Positions 53,976 to 64,000 of a stretch of DNA of 64,000 nt are shown piece by piece. Position 1 is the stretch's first letter. Each line of letters starts with the position of its first letter. The notes under the pieces are model-generated. The model made no database searches and was not told the DNA's origin. It saw only the letters and a program-made list of their open reading frames with translations. The stretch is from Peronospora farinosa (lineage: Eukaryota > Oomycota > Peronosporomycetes > Peronosporales > Peronosporaceae). The stretch covers positions 62,001 to 126,000 of the forward strand of contig CANTFK010000769.1 of assembly GCA_947646735.1 (NCBI GenBank), written 5' to 3'. Position numbers and translations under genes: made by a program.

Positions 53976-54443
53976 TTAGCAGTAATAGAGACCACCGAAG
54001 GGCAGACCCAGACCGCATCCGCCACCGTACAGACCAACACCAAATCTATTCCAGTAGCCCAGCGGGTAAGCCCAGCCAGGGAGGCCGCCGTACATGAAGC
54101 CGAAGCGATAGGGTCCATAGCCGCCCCAGCCGCCCCAGCCGCCCCAGCCGCCCCAGCCGCCCCATCCTCCCCAGCCGCCGAGGCCCCAGCCGAATTGCTC
54201 CTTCTTCTCGTCATCTTCTTTGTTCTTGCCGTCATTGACTTTTGACTCCTTCACAGCAACTGCAGTGGCTGAAGCAGGTGGGTCGATCTTCTCCGACATC
54301 CCGGTTAGCGTGACGCCGTCAGGTAATGTGGACGCCTGAATCTTCTCGAGAGCTTCGGCGGGTGTTTTCACGGCAGGTTGGTCGGTACCCGTGACGACAC
54401 CTAGAACAGCGATAGCAGCGAAGAGGAAGATAGTGAATTTCAT
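53976..54443 (-). CDS. Small secreted Gly/Trp-rich protein, copy 1
   Basis: 155 codons from ATG 54443; the frame is open further upstream, but this Met begins a clear signal peptide (MKFTIFLFAAIAVLGVVTG, cleavage expected near residue 19). Next come about 65 residues with AVKTPAEALEKIQASTLPDG and a Lys/Glu/Asp-rich KNKEDDEKKEQ, then a WGG-repeat tract (six GGW steps), then an aromatic Gly-rich end (YRFGFMYGGLPGW, YGGGCGLGLPFGGLYYC). Two Cys lie in the mature protein, one at the C-terminus. It is likely exported; the role (cell wall, adhesion or host interface) is not known. Copies 2-4 have two fewer GGW steps. No family was recognised. Confidence 0.85.
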   Translation of the reverse strand: MKFTIFLFAAIAVLGVVTGTDQPAVKTPAEALEKIQASTLPDGVTLTGMSEKIDPPASATAVAVKESKVNDGKNKEDDEKKEQFGWGLGGWGGWGGWGGWGGWGGWGGYGPYRFGFMYGGLPGWAYPLGYWNRFGVGLYGGGCGLGLPFGGLYYC

Positions 54444-56139
54444 CGTCGTAGTGTCAGCTTGAGCTAGTTGGCGAAGTAGATAGGTACTTGACTTGCTGTC
54501 TTGGAGGCAAATCGGGTTGTGAGTGTAGTCGATGCCTCCAAACACTTGATAAGAGTCGACTATATTCTGTAGAGGGTTTCATTTCTGCAAATTTTTTCTG
54601 GTAAAGTCGTCGGATTTGGCGTCGAGATGAGTGACACTAGATCGATTGATGCAATGCGTCACGAGCTCTCAAATCGAGTAGGGAATCATGCTTCATCGTG
54701 CCTCCGTCGCGAAAATAAAGTTACGCAGAAGTGCAAACTCAGTATACGTGAGCTGAGACAATACGACCATCTTTGTGAACAAGCCTTCCGCCCCCACTGC
54801 TGTCGCCATTGCTTGTCGAGAGGCGTTTGTACCTTGAGATGACGTTATTCTGGCGTTTGTAGGAACGTGTTAGCGTGTATTCCGACCCGAATAGCAAAAA
54901 CATGAAGGGGCGCACAAATGGCGCTTCTATCATGTAGCAATGCGCTTCTATCATGTAGCAAGGAGAACAATACTCCTCAAATTCCGTAAAGACGAAAGTT
55001 TGTTGGTATTGTCATTTACTTCACCTTCGCTTCCATTGAGAAGTACTCTTCTCGGTCCAACTTCATTCTGTCACAAATTTGCCTGTCAACTTCCAGCATA
55101 CGCGTTTTCCCAAACCAGTATGTAGATTAGGTGCTATTTAACGTGCTGAGTACTCGCAGCGCTATTAAGGCTCATGGTGTGCGCCAAATCTTTACTTTGG
55201 TATTCATGGCCCTCCTGTTTTCTTCAAGTTCTACAAGGGAATGAACATGTGTACATGTACCTCATAGGTATATGCAACGAATGACTTGGCGCCAAAATAT
55301 CGACAGCTACCCGCTTCTCCAAAACACAATACTACTATGGCCGGAACCATCTGGCAGCGATTGCGAGCTTGGTTTGCGAGCTACTTGAAATTTTCACCAG
55401 CCCTGAAGTTTGACGCTGCTTTAGGCTCCGTAGCGACGCAAATTAGCGTTTCAAATAATGCTGTTGCTATCTTCTCCTTCAAGTTTAGTTTACGGCAATT
55501 ATAGTACGACTCCACCGTTCATTACGGCTTTCACTGGTGGCATCGCCATCAGAATTGGAGATAGGGATGGTAAACGTACACTTGCCTTGTGGAAGAAGCT
55601 AACATCAATACACTTTCAGAAATGCGTCAACGCCGCTGTGCTCATCACTTCTCCGATCGCACTTGCCGCCTTCTTGCATAATCTGCGGTTTTTTTAATGA
55701 TCAGACCATTCATCTTGTATACAGAGACGACGGTTGTTTGTGAGCGCTGCACGTCACGCATTGCAAGACCACCTTCACCTCTGCATACAAATTGTCTTTC
55801 CAGTCCGATTTAAACTCTCTTTTCGTCATGTTCTTGCAGCTCACATCGATCGCGAGCCCAATGTGCAAGCTTATTGGTATACTTGAATTTGGACTCATGG
55901 CGAAAGGAGTCAGTGAAAGTTACTAAACTGTCGGTTAAACAAGCATATTATTGGATTGCGGAACTACATTTGGCCATCATAGGATGAGCATGGAAGGTAA
56001 TTATTTGAGTGGTTGTTTCCAAACAAAGCTAGCAGCTCATTGCAATGAAAGCGTGACAAAGAATCATTTATTTAAAAGTGCCAGCGTCGCGCCACCGAAC
56101 GGCAGCAATAGCTATGAATTGCAAAACTGTCGTGTCAAC

Positions 56140-56589
56140 TTAGCAGTAATAGAGACCACCGAAGGGCAGACCCAGACCGCATCCGCCACCGTACAGACCA
56201 ACACCAAATCTATTCCAGTAGCCCAGCGGGTAAGCCCAGCCAGGGAGGCCGCCGTACATGAAGCCGAAGCGATAGGGTCCATAGCCGCCCCAGCCGCCCC
56301 AGCCGCCCCATCCTCCCCAGCCGCCGAGGCCCCAGCCGAATTGCTCCTTTTTCTCGTCATCTTCTTTGTTCTTGCCGTCATTGACTTTTGACTCCTTCAC
56401 AGCAACTGCAGTGGCTGAAGCAGGTGGGTCGATCTTCTCCGACATCCCGGTTAGCGTGACGCCGTCAGGTAATGTGGACGCCTGAATCTTCTCGAGAGCT
56501 TCGGCGGCTGTTTTCACGGCAGGTTGGTCGGTACCCGTGACGACACCTAGAACCGCGATAGCAGCGAAGAGGAAGATAGTGAATTTCAT
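56140..56589 (-). CDS. Small secreted Gly/Trp-rich protein, copy 2
   Basis: 149 codons from ATG 56589. The same signal peptide, charged segment and aromatic Gly-rich C-terminus as copy 1. Differences seen: AVKTAAEAL instead of AVKTPAEAL, and four GGW steps instead of six. The 5' flank is the same as copy 1 for several hundred bases, so the promoter was duplicated with the gene. Confidence 0.85.
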   Translation of the reverse strand: MKFTIFLFAAIAVLGVVTGTDQPAVKTAAEALEKIQASTLPDGVTLTGMSEKIDPPASATAVAVKESKVNDGKNKEDDEKKEQFGWGLGGWGGWGGWGGWGGYGPYRFGFMYGGLPGWAYPLGYWNRFGVGLYGGGCGLGLPFGGLYYC

Positions 56590-58306
56590 CGTCGTAGTGT
56601 CAGCTTGAGCTAGTTGGCGAAGTAGATAGGTACTTGACTTGCTGTCTTGGAGGCAAATCGGGTTGTGAGTGTAGTCGATGCCTCCAAACACTTGATAAGA
56701 GTTCGACTATATTCTGTAGAGGGTTTCATTTCTGCAAATTTTTTCTGGTAAAGTCGTCGGATTTGGCGTCGAGATGAGTGACACTAGATCGATTGATGCA
56801 ATGCGTCACGAGCTCTCAAATCGAGTAGGGAATCATGCTTCATCGTGCCTCCGTCGCGAAAATAAAGTTACGCAGAAGTGCAAACTCAGTATACGTGAGC
56901 TGAGACAATACGACCATCTTTGTGAACAAGCCTTCCGCCCCCACTGCTGTCGCCATTGCTTGTTGAGAGGCGTTTGTACCTTGAGATGACGTTATTCTGG
57001 CGTTTGTAGGAACGTGTTAGCGTGTATTCCGACCCGAATAGCAAAAACATGAAGGGGCGCACAAATGGCGCTTCTATCATGTAGCAATGCGCTTCTATCA
57101 TGTAGCAAGGAGAACAATACTCCTCAAATTCCGTAAAGACGAAAGTTTGTTGGTATTGTCATTTACTTCACCTTCGCTTCCATTGAGAAGTACTCTTCTC
57201 GGTCCAACTTCATTCTGTCACAAATTTGCCTGTCAACTTCCAGCATACGCGTTTTCCCAAACCAGTATGTAGATTAGGTGCTATTTAACGTGCTGAGTAC
57301 TCGCAGCGCTATTAAGGCTCATGGTGTGCGCCAAATCTTTACTTTGATATTCATGGCCCTCCTGTTTTCTTCAAGTTCTACAAGGGAATGAACATGTGTA
57401 CATGTACCTCATAGGTATATGCAACGAATGACTTGGCGCCAAAATATCGACAGCTACCCGCTTCTCCAAAACACAATACTACTTTGGCCGGAACCATCTG
57501 GCAGCGATTGCGAGCTTGGTTTGCGAGCTACTTGAAATTTTCACCAGCCCTGAAGTTTGACGCTGCTTTAGGCTCCGTAGCGATGCAAATGAGCATTTCA
57601 AATAATGCTGTTGCTATCTTCTCCTTCAAGTTTAGTTTACGGCAATTACAGTACGACTCCACCGTTCATTACGGCTTTCACTGGTGGCATCGCCATCAGA
57701 ATTGGAGATAGGGATGGTAAACGTACACTTGCCTTGTGGAAGAAGCTAACATCAATACACTTTCAGAAATGCGTCAACGCCGCTGTGCTCATCACTTCTC
57801 CGATCGCACTTGTCGCCTTCTTACATAATCTGCGGTTATTTTGAATGATCAGACCATTCATCTTGTATACAGAGACGACGGTTGTTTGTGAGCGCTGCAC
57901 GTCACGCATTGCAAGACCACCTTCACCTCTGCATACAAATTGTCTTTCCAGTCCGATTTAAACTCTCTTTTCGTCATGTTCTTGCAGCTCACATCGATCG
58001 CGAGCCCAATGTGCAAGCTTATTGGTATACTTGAATTTGGACTCATGGCGAAAGGAGTCAGTGAAAGTTACTAAACTGTCGGTTAAACAAGCATATTATT
58101 GGATTGCGGAACTACATTTGGCCATATAGGATGATGTTACTGTGATCCTGAGCAGCATGGACAGTAATTATTTGAGTGGTTGTTTCCAAACAAAGCTAGC
58201 AGCTCATTGCAATGAAAGCGTGACAAAGAATCATTTATTTAAAAGTGCCAGCGTCGCGCCACCGAACGGCAGCAATAGCTATGAATTGCAAAACTGTCGT
58301 GTCAAC

Positions 58307-58756
58307 TTAGCAGTAATAGAGACCACCGAAGGGCAGACCCAGACCGCATCCGCCACCGTACAGACCAACACCAAATCTATTCCAGTAGCCCAGCGGGTAA
58401 GCCCAGCCAGGGAGGCCGCCGTACATGAAGCCGAAGCGATAGGGTCCATAGCCGCCCCAGCCGCCCCAGCCGCCCCATCCTCCCCAGCCGCCGAGGCCCC
58501 AGCCGAATTGCTCCTTTTTCTCGTCATCTTCTTTGTTCTTGCCGTCATTGACTTTTGACTCCTTCACAGCAACTGCAGTGGCTGAAGCAGGTGGGTCGAT
58601 CTTCTCCGACATCCCGGTTAGCGTGACGCCGTCAGGTAATGTGGACGCCTGAATCTTCTCGAGAGCTTCGGCGGCTGTTTTCACGGCAGGTTGGTCGGTA
58701 CCCGTGACGACACCTAGAACCGCGATAGCAGCGAAGAGGAAGATAGTGAATTTCAT
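58307..58756 (-). CDS. Small secreted Gly/Trp-rich protein, copy 3
   Basis: 149 codons from ATG 58756. The protein is identical by eye to copy 2. Its downstream flank (58120-58165, CTGTGATCCTGAGCAGCATGG) follows unit 1, while unit 2 and unit 4 share a shorter version (TAGGATGAGCATGG), so flank variants alternate along the array. Confidence 0.85.
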   Translation of the reverse strand: MKFTIFLFAAIAVLGVVTGTDQPAVKTAAEALEKIQASTLPDGVTLTGMSEKIDPPASATAVAVKESKVNDGKNKEDDEKKEQFGWGLGGWGGWGGWGGWGGYGPYRFGFMYGGLPGWAYPLGYWNRFGVGLYGGGCGLGLPFGGLYYC

Positions 58757-60452
58757 CGTCGTAGTGTCAGCTTGAGCTAGTTGGCGAAGTAGATAGGTAC
58801 TTGACTTGCTGTCTTGGAGGCAAATCGGGTTGTGAGTGTAGTCGATGCCTCCAAACACTTGATAAGAGTCGACTATATTCTGTAGAGGGTTTCATTTCTG
58901 CAAATTTTTTCTGGTAAAGTCGTCGGATTTGGCGTCGAGATGAGTGACACTAGATCGATTGATGCAATGCGTCACGAGCTCTCAAATCGAGTAGGGAATC
59001 ATGCTTCATCGTGCCTCCGTCGCGAAAATAAAGTTACGCAGAAGTGCAAACTCAGTATACGTGAGCTGAGACAATACGACCATCTTTGTAAACAAGCCTT
59101 CCGCCCCCACTGCTGTCGCCATTGCTTGTCGAGAGGCGTTTGTACCTTGAGATGACGTTATTCTGGCGTTTGTAGGAACGTGTTAGTGTGTATTCCGACC
59201 CGAATAGCAAAAACATGAAGGGGCGCACAAATGGCGCTTCTATCATGTAGCAATGCGCTTCTATCATGTAGCAAGGAGAACAATACTCCTCAAATTCCGT
59301 AAAGACGAAAGTATGTTGGTATTGTCATTTACTTCACCTTCGCTTCCATTGAGAAGTACTCTTCTCGGTCCAACTTCATTCTGTCACAAATTTGCCTGTC
59401 AACTTCCAGCATACGCGTTTTCCCAAACCAGTATGTAGATTAGGTGCTATTTAACGTGCTGAGTACTCGCAGCGCTATTAAGGCTCATGGTGTGCGCCAA
59501 ATCTTTACTTTGGTATTCATGGCCCTCCTGTTTTCTTCAAGTTCTACAAGGGAATGAACATGGTACATGTACCTCATAGGTATATGCAACGAATGACTTG
59601 GCGCCAAAATATCGACAGCTACCCGCTTCTCCAAAACACAATACTACTATGGCCGGAACCATCTGGGAGCGATTGTGAGCTTGGTTTGCGAGCTACTTGA
59701 AATTTTCACCAGCCCTGAAGTTTGACGCTGCTTTAGGCTCCGTAGCGACGCAAATTAGCGTTTCAAATAATGCTGTTGCTATCTGCTCCTTCAAGTTTAG
59801 TTTACGGCAAATACAGTACGACTCCACCGTTCATTAACGGCTTTCACTGGTGGCATCGCCATCAGAATTGGAGATAGGGATGGTAAACGTACACTTGCCT
59901 TGTGGAAGAAGCTAACATCAATACACTTTCAGAAATGCGTCAACGCTTCTATACTCATCACTTCTCCGATCGTACTTGCCGCCTTCTTGCATAATCTGCG
60001 GTTTTTTGAATGATCAGACCATTCATCTTGTATACAGAGACGACGGTTGTTTGTGAGCGCTGCACGTCACGCATTGCAAGACCACCTTCACCTCTGCATA
60101 CAAATTGTCTTTCCAGTCCGATTTAAACTCTCTTTTCGTCATGTTCTTGCAGCTCACATCGATCGCGAGCCCAATGTGCAAGCTTATTGGTATACTTGAA
60201 TTTGGACTCATGGCGAAAGGAGTCAGTGAAAGTTACTAAACTGTCGGTTAAACAAGCATATTATTGGATTGCGGAACTACATTTGGCCATCATAGGATGA
60301 GCATGGAAGGTAATTATTTGAGTGGTTGTTTCCAAACAAAGCTAGCAGCTCATTGCAATGAAAGCGTGACAAAGAATCATTTATTTAAAAGTGCCAGCGT
60401 CGCGCCACCGAACGGCAGCAATAGCTATGAATTGCAAAACTGTCGTGTCAAC

Positions 60453-60902
60453 TTAGCAGTAATAGAGACCACCGAAGGGCAGACCCAGACCGCATCCGCC
60501 ACCGTACAAACCAACACCAAATCTATTCCAGTAGCCCAGCGGGTAAGCCCAGCCAGGGAGGCCGCCGTACATGAAGCCGAAGCGATAGGGTCCATAGCCG
60601 CCCCAGCCGCCCCAGCCGCCCCATCCTCCCCAGCCGCCGAGGCCCCAGCCGAATTGCTCCTTTTTCTCGTCATCTTCTTTGTTCTTGCCGTCATTGACTT
60701 TTGACTCCTTCACAGCAACTGCAGTGGCTGAAGCAGGTGGGTCGATCTTCTCCGACATCCCGGTTAGCGTGACGCCGTCAGGTAATGTGGACGCCTGAAT
60801 CTTCTCGAGAGCTTCGGCGGCTGTTTTCACGGCAGGTTGGTCGGTACCCGTGACGACACCTAGAACCGCGATAGCAGCGAAGAGGAAGATAGTGAATTTC
60901 AT
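60453..60902 (-). CDS. Small secreted Gly/Trp-rich protein, copy 4
   Basis: 149 codons from ATG 60902; protein identical by eye to copies 2 and 3, with one silent base noted (60508). The unit is cut at about 61715, where an inverted fragment of the unit begins. Confidence 0.85.
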   Translation of the reverse strand: MKFTIFLFAAIAVLGVVTGTDQPAVKTAAEALEKIQASTLPDGVTLTGMSEKIDPPASATAVAVKESKVNDGKNKEDDEKKEQFGWGLGGWGGWGGWGGWGGYGPYRFGFMYGGLPGWAYPLGYWNRFGVGLYGGGCGLGLPFGGLYYC

Positions 60903-61721
60903 CGTCGTAGTGTCAGCTTGAGCTAGTTGGCGAAGTAGATAGGTACTTGACTTGCTGTCTTGGAGGCAAATCGGGTTGTGAGTGTAGTCGATGCCTCCAA
61001 ACACTTGATAAGAGTCGACTATATTCTGTAGAGGGTTTCATTTCTGCAAATTTTTTCTGGTAAAGTCGTCGGATTTGGCGTCGAGATGAGTGACACTAGA
61101 TCGATTGATGCAATGCGTCACGAGCTCTCAAATCGAGTAGGGAATCATGCTTCATCGTGCCTCCGTCGCGAAAATAAAGTTACGCAGAAGTGCAAACTCA
61201 GTATACGTGAGCTGAGACAATACGACCATCTTTGTGAACAAGCCTTCCGCCCCCACTGCTGTCGCCATTGCTTGTTGAGAGGCGTTTGTACCTTAAGATG
61301 ACGTTATTCTGGCGTTTGTAGGAACGTGTTAGCGTGTATTCCGACCCGAATAGCAAAAACATGAAGGGGCGCATAAATGGCGCTTCTATCATGTAGTAAG
61401 GAGAACAATACTCCTCAAATTCCGTAAAGACGAAAGTTTGTTGGTATTGTCATTTACTTCACCTTCGCTTCCATTGAGAAGTACTCTTCTCGGTCCAACT
61501 TCATTCTGTCACAAATTTGCCCGTCAACTTCCAGCATACGCGTTTTCCCAAACCAGTATGTAGATTAGTGCTATTTAACGTGCTGAGTAATCGCAGCGCT
61601 ATTAAGGCTCATGGTGTGCGCCAAATCTTTACTTTGGTATTCATGGCCCTCCTCTTTTCTTCAAGTTCTACAAGGGAATGAACATGGGTACATGTACCTC
61701 ATAGGTATATCCAACGAATTC

Positions 61722-62065
61722 CAATGAGCTTGCACATTGGGCTTGCGATCGATGTGAGCTGCAAGAACACGACGAAACGAGAGTTTAAATCAGACTGGAG
61801 GATAATTTGTATGCAGAGGTGAAGGTGGTCCTGTAATGCGTGACATGCAGCGCTCACAAACAACCGTCGTCTTTGTATACAAAATGAACGAACGCTCATT
61901 CAATATAACGCAGACTATGTAAGAAGGCGACAAGTGCGATCGGAGAAGTGATGAGTATAGAAGCGTTGACGTATTTCTGAAAGTGTATTGATGCTAGCCT
62001 ATTCCACAAGGCAAGTGTACGTTTACCATCCCTATCTCCAATTTTGATGGCGATGCCACCAGTGT
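61722..62065 (-). repeat. Inverted fragment of the tandem unit
   Basis: The reverse complement of about 53320-53665 (from CACTGGTGG to GTGCAAGCTCATTGG), closer to unit 1 than to units 2-4 (for example CTTTGTATACAAAATGAACG). Together with unit 1 it places about 345-bp inverted repeats at the two ends of the array. Confidence 0.85.
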
Positions 62066-62087
62066 TGATATTTCGCCGCTGAATGCA

Positions 62088-62322
62088 TGTTGGACAGGCG
62101 AATGGCGTTATATGATATCATGTTCGTATCCTGACGATTCAGGATACGGATATGATAAAGGCCAATACCTAAAATGACATGACGTTATTAACGGACATAT
62201 TTAGATGACGTCAGTAACAAAGATCTGACGAGGACAGGCTTAGATGTAGCTCAAGGTAGTGAACTAAGGACCAAATATATTTACTTCATAATTTGCCTTC
62301 TTCTACATATATCAATTCAACA
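62088..62322 (+). repeat. Probable 5' LTR of a Copia element
   Basis: TGTTG at 62088 and CAACA ending at 62322 are inverted termini of a 235-bp segment placed about 100 bp before Copia gag. It contains the inverted pair GTATCCTGA / TCAGGATAC near 62130. The second LTR is outside the window, so the boundaries are tentative. Confidence 0.55.
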
Positions 62323-62428
62323 GGTTAACAGCCGTAAGACAATCAAGAACATCTTCGTCGCTCCCATGTCTGTGAAAAGGGCTGAAGTCATCCTTGGGAG
62401 CGACAATTAATTCCACTGGGAGTTTGTC

Positions 62429-63135
62429 ATGCGAATGACGCTGGCGAGAAAGGGACTGCTAGCACAAATCCAGATGGTCAAGCCCGAAGCTGAGATGACT
62501 GAAGCGTGGGTGATAAACGACATGAAGTCACTGGGATTGATTGCTCAAGGCATTGCGGTGGAGTATTTCACCAAGATTCGGTCGGCAACGACGGCTATCC
62601 AGGCATGGATTACTTGCGTGAGTTCTACAATCGCACGACCATGCACAATCGGGTGACGATGACCCGCCATCTTCATGATTTTAAGATGGACGACGTCGTG
62701 ACGATGACCCAGCATCTGGACAAGTTCGATGAACTCATTGTTGGTCTCCAGTCTTTGGGAGAGCTAATTGACGAAGCGCGACAGATCGTGGTTTTGCTCA
62801 GCAGTCTGCCTGCAGAGTACGAGATAATCGCGTCGATCGTGGAGATGTCCAAGGACGTCACTATCATTGAGGTAAAGGAGAAGCTTCTTAAGGAGTATGA
62901 GCGACAGGACAAGAAAAGGGCCACGGAAAGTGCGCTAAAGGCTACGACACATGGGATCAATTCGAAGAACGCAAGGTTCGACAAGGGCGGAAGGAACAAT
63001 GGACGCAAGGACAACGTCTCGAAGAAACGAAGTGGGTTCAAAGGCAAATGCTTCAACTGTGACAAGTTCGGTCACATGAAGCGGGAATGCCCGGACATTA
63101 AGGGGCCTGGCAAAAATGAAGAGGACGCTGTATAA
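62429..63135 (+). pseudogene. Ty1/Copia gag (one frameshift)
   Basis: Frame 2 from 62429 gives a Copia gag start (MRMTLARKGLLAQIQ, IQAW). Near 62605 the reading passes to frame 1, giving YLREFYNRTTMHNRVTMTRHL, DKFDELIVGLQSLGE and LLSSLPAEYEII, then a basic region and zinc knuckle CFNCDKFGHMKREC near 63050, to TAA 63133. This is the UBN2/retrotran_gag_2 architecture that packages element RNA. Upstream codons before 62429 (about 62365) probably belong to the same gag. Confidence 0.85.
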
Positions 63136-63165
63136 GCTGCCGGGGAGAGTCGGTCATCAGGGTGA

Positions 63166-64000
63166 CTGATCGACAGTGGTGCAACGGCACACATGACGCC
63201 GCACCGAGAAGACTTGTTCGACTACAAAAACCTAGTGACAAGCATTGAGGTGACCATCGCGGATGGAAAGAAGATCCGTGTGGTAGGAACCGGGTCGGTG
63301 CGCTTAACGGGCATTAACGGCAAGCGCATTCGGATGTTAGACGTTCTCCTCATCCCTGGCCTGGATCGACGACTACTATCGGTAGGCAAGCTTGCAGAAC
63401 GCGGACTCAATGTTGAGTTCGAGCGCACATCATGTATCATTTGGAACATAAACCAAGCCACCGCCTCGGGGAAAAAGGTCGGCAAGGCCTACATACTAGA
63501 ATGTCAGCAGGAAACGGCGCGATACGTGGAATATTCGGACGTCGATAGCAATTATGATCTTTGGCACGCTCGTATGGGTCACTTGAACAAGGACGCGCTG
63601 GAAAAGACGCAGCGTGTGACGACTGGTATTCCAATTACCAATTTCAAGACGAAGGCGCTATCTAGTGGATGCTTGAAAGGCAAGCAAACGGTGACACAAT
63701 TCCCATCTCATTCACAGACGAAGACGTCCCGTGTTCTGGAACTTGTGCACACGGACTTAATGGGACCGATGAAGACGAGATCAATAGGTGGCGCAAAGTA
63801 TGTGCTTAACTTCGTTGACGACTACTCGAAGTACGTTGTGGAAAACTTCCTTAAGAAGAAGAGCGAAGTGCCGAGAAGATTTGAGTCTTTCAAGACCATG
63901 TACGAGAATCAGTGGGGAGAGCGCATCAAGTGTCTACGCTCTGACAACGGCACTGAGTTTGTAAACAAGGCCATGGATACATTTTGTCAGCGTAACGGAA
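63166..64000 (+). CDS. Ty1/Copia pol, 5' part (protease, GAG-pre-integrase, integrase), cut by window end
   Basis: In the same frame as gag after TAA 63133 and TGA 63163. It starts LIDSGATAHMT, the aspartic protease site; the codon before Leu, usually Trp or similar, is TGA here. Then comes a Copia protease body (DVLLIPGLDRRLLSVGKLAERG), the zinc-binding LWHARMGHLNKDAL ... GCLKGKQT in which one of the two Cys appears to be Ser, and the integrase core with Asp in LVHTDLMGPM and Asp in RSDNGTEF. RT and RNase H must lie beyond the window. The order integrase before RT defines Copia. Confidence 0.87.
   Translation, partial: MIDSGATAHMTPHREDLFDYKNLVTSIEVTIADGKKIRVVGTGSVRLTGINGKRIRMLDVLLIPGLDRRLLSVGKLAERGLNVEFERTSCIIWNINQATASGKKVGKAYILECQQETARYVEYSDVDSNYDLWHARMGHLNKDALEKTQRVTTGIPITNFKTKALSSGCLKGKQTVTQFPSHSQTKTSRVLELVHTDLMGPMKTRSIGGAKYVLNFVDDYSKYVVENFLKKKSEVPRRFESFKTMYENQWGERIKCLRSDNGTEFVNKAMDTFCQRNG

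Larger units (their letters stand above)
53279..61715. repeat. Four-unit tandem array of about 2.0-2.17 kb units
   Basis: The word ATGACTTGGCGCCAAAA marks unit starts at 53279, 55281, 57428 and 59593 (spacings 2002, 2147, 2165). Unit 1 lacks an approximately 190-bp piece present near 55310-55500. Units 1-3 contain a direct doublet GCGCTTCTATCATGTAGCA (for example 54920-54960), which is single in unit 4. Each unit holds one minus-strand gene. Units 2-4 are nearly identical, so the duplications are recent or homogenised. Confidence 0.93.

Noticed and set aside
53913..54245. Plus-strand Ala/Pro-rich ORF (APAAPAAP) in each tandem unit
   Set aside because: It is the exact antisense of the GGW repeat of the secreted-protein gene; its composition follows from that repeat and it lacks independent features.
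54627..54842. 71-codon plus-strand ORF and its minus-strand partner (54739-54954) repeated in all four units
   Set aside because: Conservation is explained by recent duplication of the whole unit; no signal peptide or domain was recognised, and overlapping ORFs on both strands point to chance.
53976..61004. CRISPR-like or bacterial repeat interpretation of the 2-kb array
   Set aside because: Units are long, gene-bearing and eukaryotic in context; no short direct repeats with spacers.

Overview
The window looks like repeat-rich nuclear DNA of an oomycete plant pathogen of the Phytophthora/downy-mildew type. The signs are a WY-fold secreted-effector-like gene with an EER motif (about 22.3-23.5 kb), compact genes with 69-85 nt GT-AG introns (UCH37-type deubiquitinase and a ubiquitin-like modifier, 25.1-26.8 kb), and several Ty3/Gypsy and Ty1/Copia LTR-retrotransposon lineages on both strands. 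No bacterial, organellar, rRNA, tRNA or CRISPR features were seen.

Layout. 1-7752: right-hand part of a decayed minus-strand Ty3/Gypsy element ('family 1') ending in its LTR. 7753-11786: gene-poor relic DNA, including a broken Ty3 protease and perhaps a Copia piece. 11787-19898: a complete plus-strand chromodomain Ty3/Gypsy element ('family 2') with 601-bp LTRs and a 5-bp GTAAC target duplication, carrying several frameshifts. 19904-21562: Copia relics on both strands. 22.2-26.8 kb: the only clear host-gene island, with the WY effector-like gene, the UCH37 homologue and a convergent four-exon NEDD8/ubiquitin-like gene. 27.06-29.3 kb: relics of family 2. 30489-50661: a 20-kb tandem family 1 array, LTR A - internal 1 - LTR B - internal 2 - LTR C - internal 3 - LTR D. 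Internal 1 is nearly full length (9.2 kb). Internals 2 and 3 are gag-only derivatives. The whole array is bounded by a single 4-bp direct repeat, TCAA. 50662-53260: an inverted LTR relic and a broken Ty3 pol. 53279-61715: four tandem units of about 2.0-2.17 kb, each with one minus-strand gene for a small secreted Gly/Trp-rich protein. 61722-62065: an inverted fragment of that unit. 62088-64000: the 5' part of a plus-strand Copia element running off the window.

The most unusual observation is that both Ty3 families carry a long antisense reading frame between integrase and the 3' LTR. In family 1 it is about 627 codons in one frame, broken only by two TAG stops. In family 2 it is about 480 codons, with a coiled coil overlapping the sense integrase-chromodomain coding region. 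An older, diverged copy has Tyr where the younger copy has a TAA stop. Family 1 also has two RNase H domains, and a candidate tRNA primer-binding site that lies inside the first codons of gag. The host genes are compact; UCH37 and the ubiquitin-like modifier sit tail to tail and belong to related ubiquitin/NEDD8 biology. All calls were made by eye from the sequence; no database search was run.
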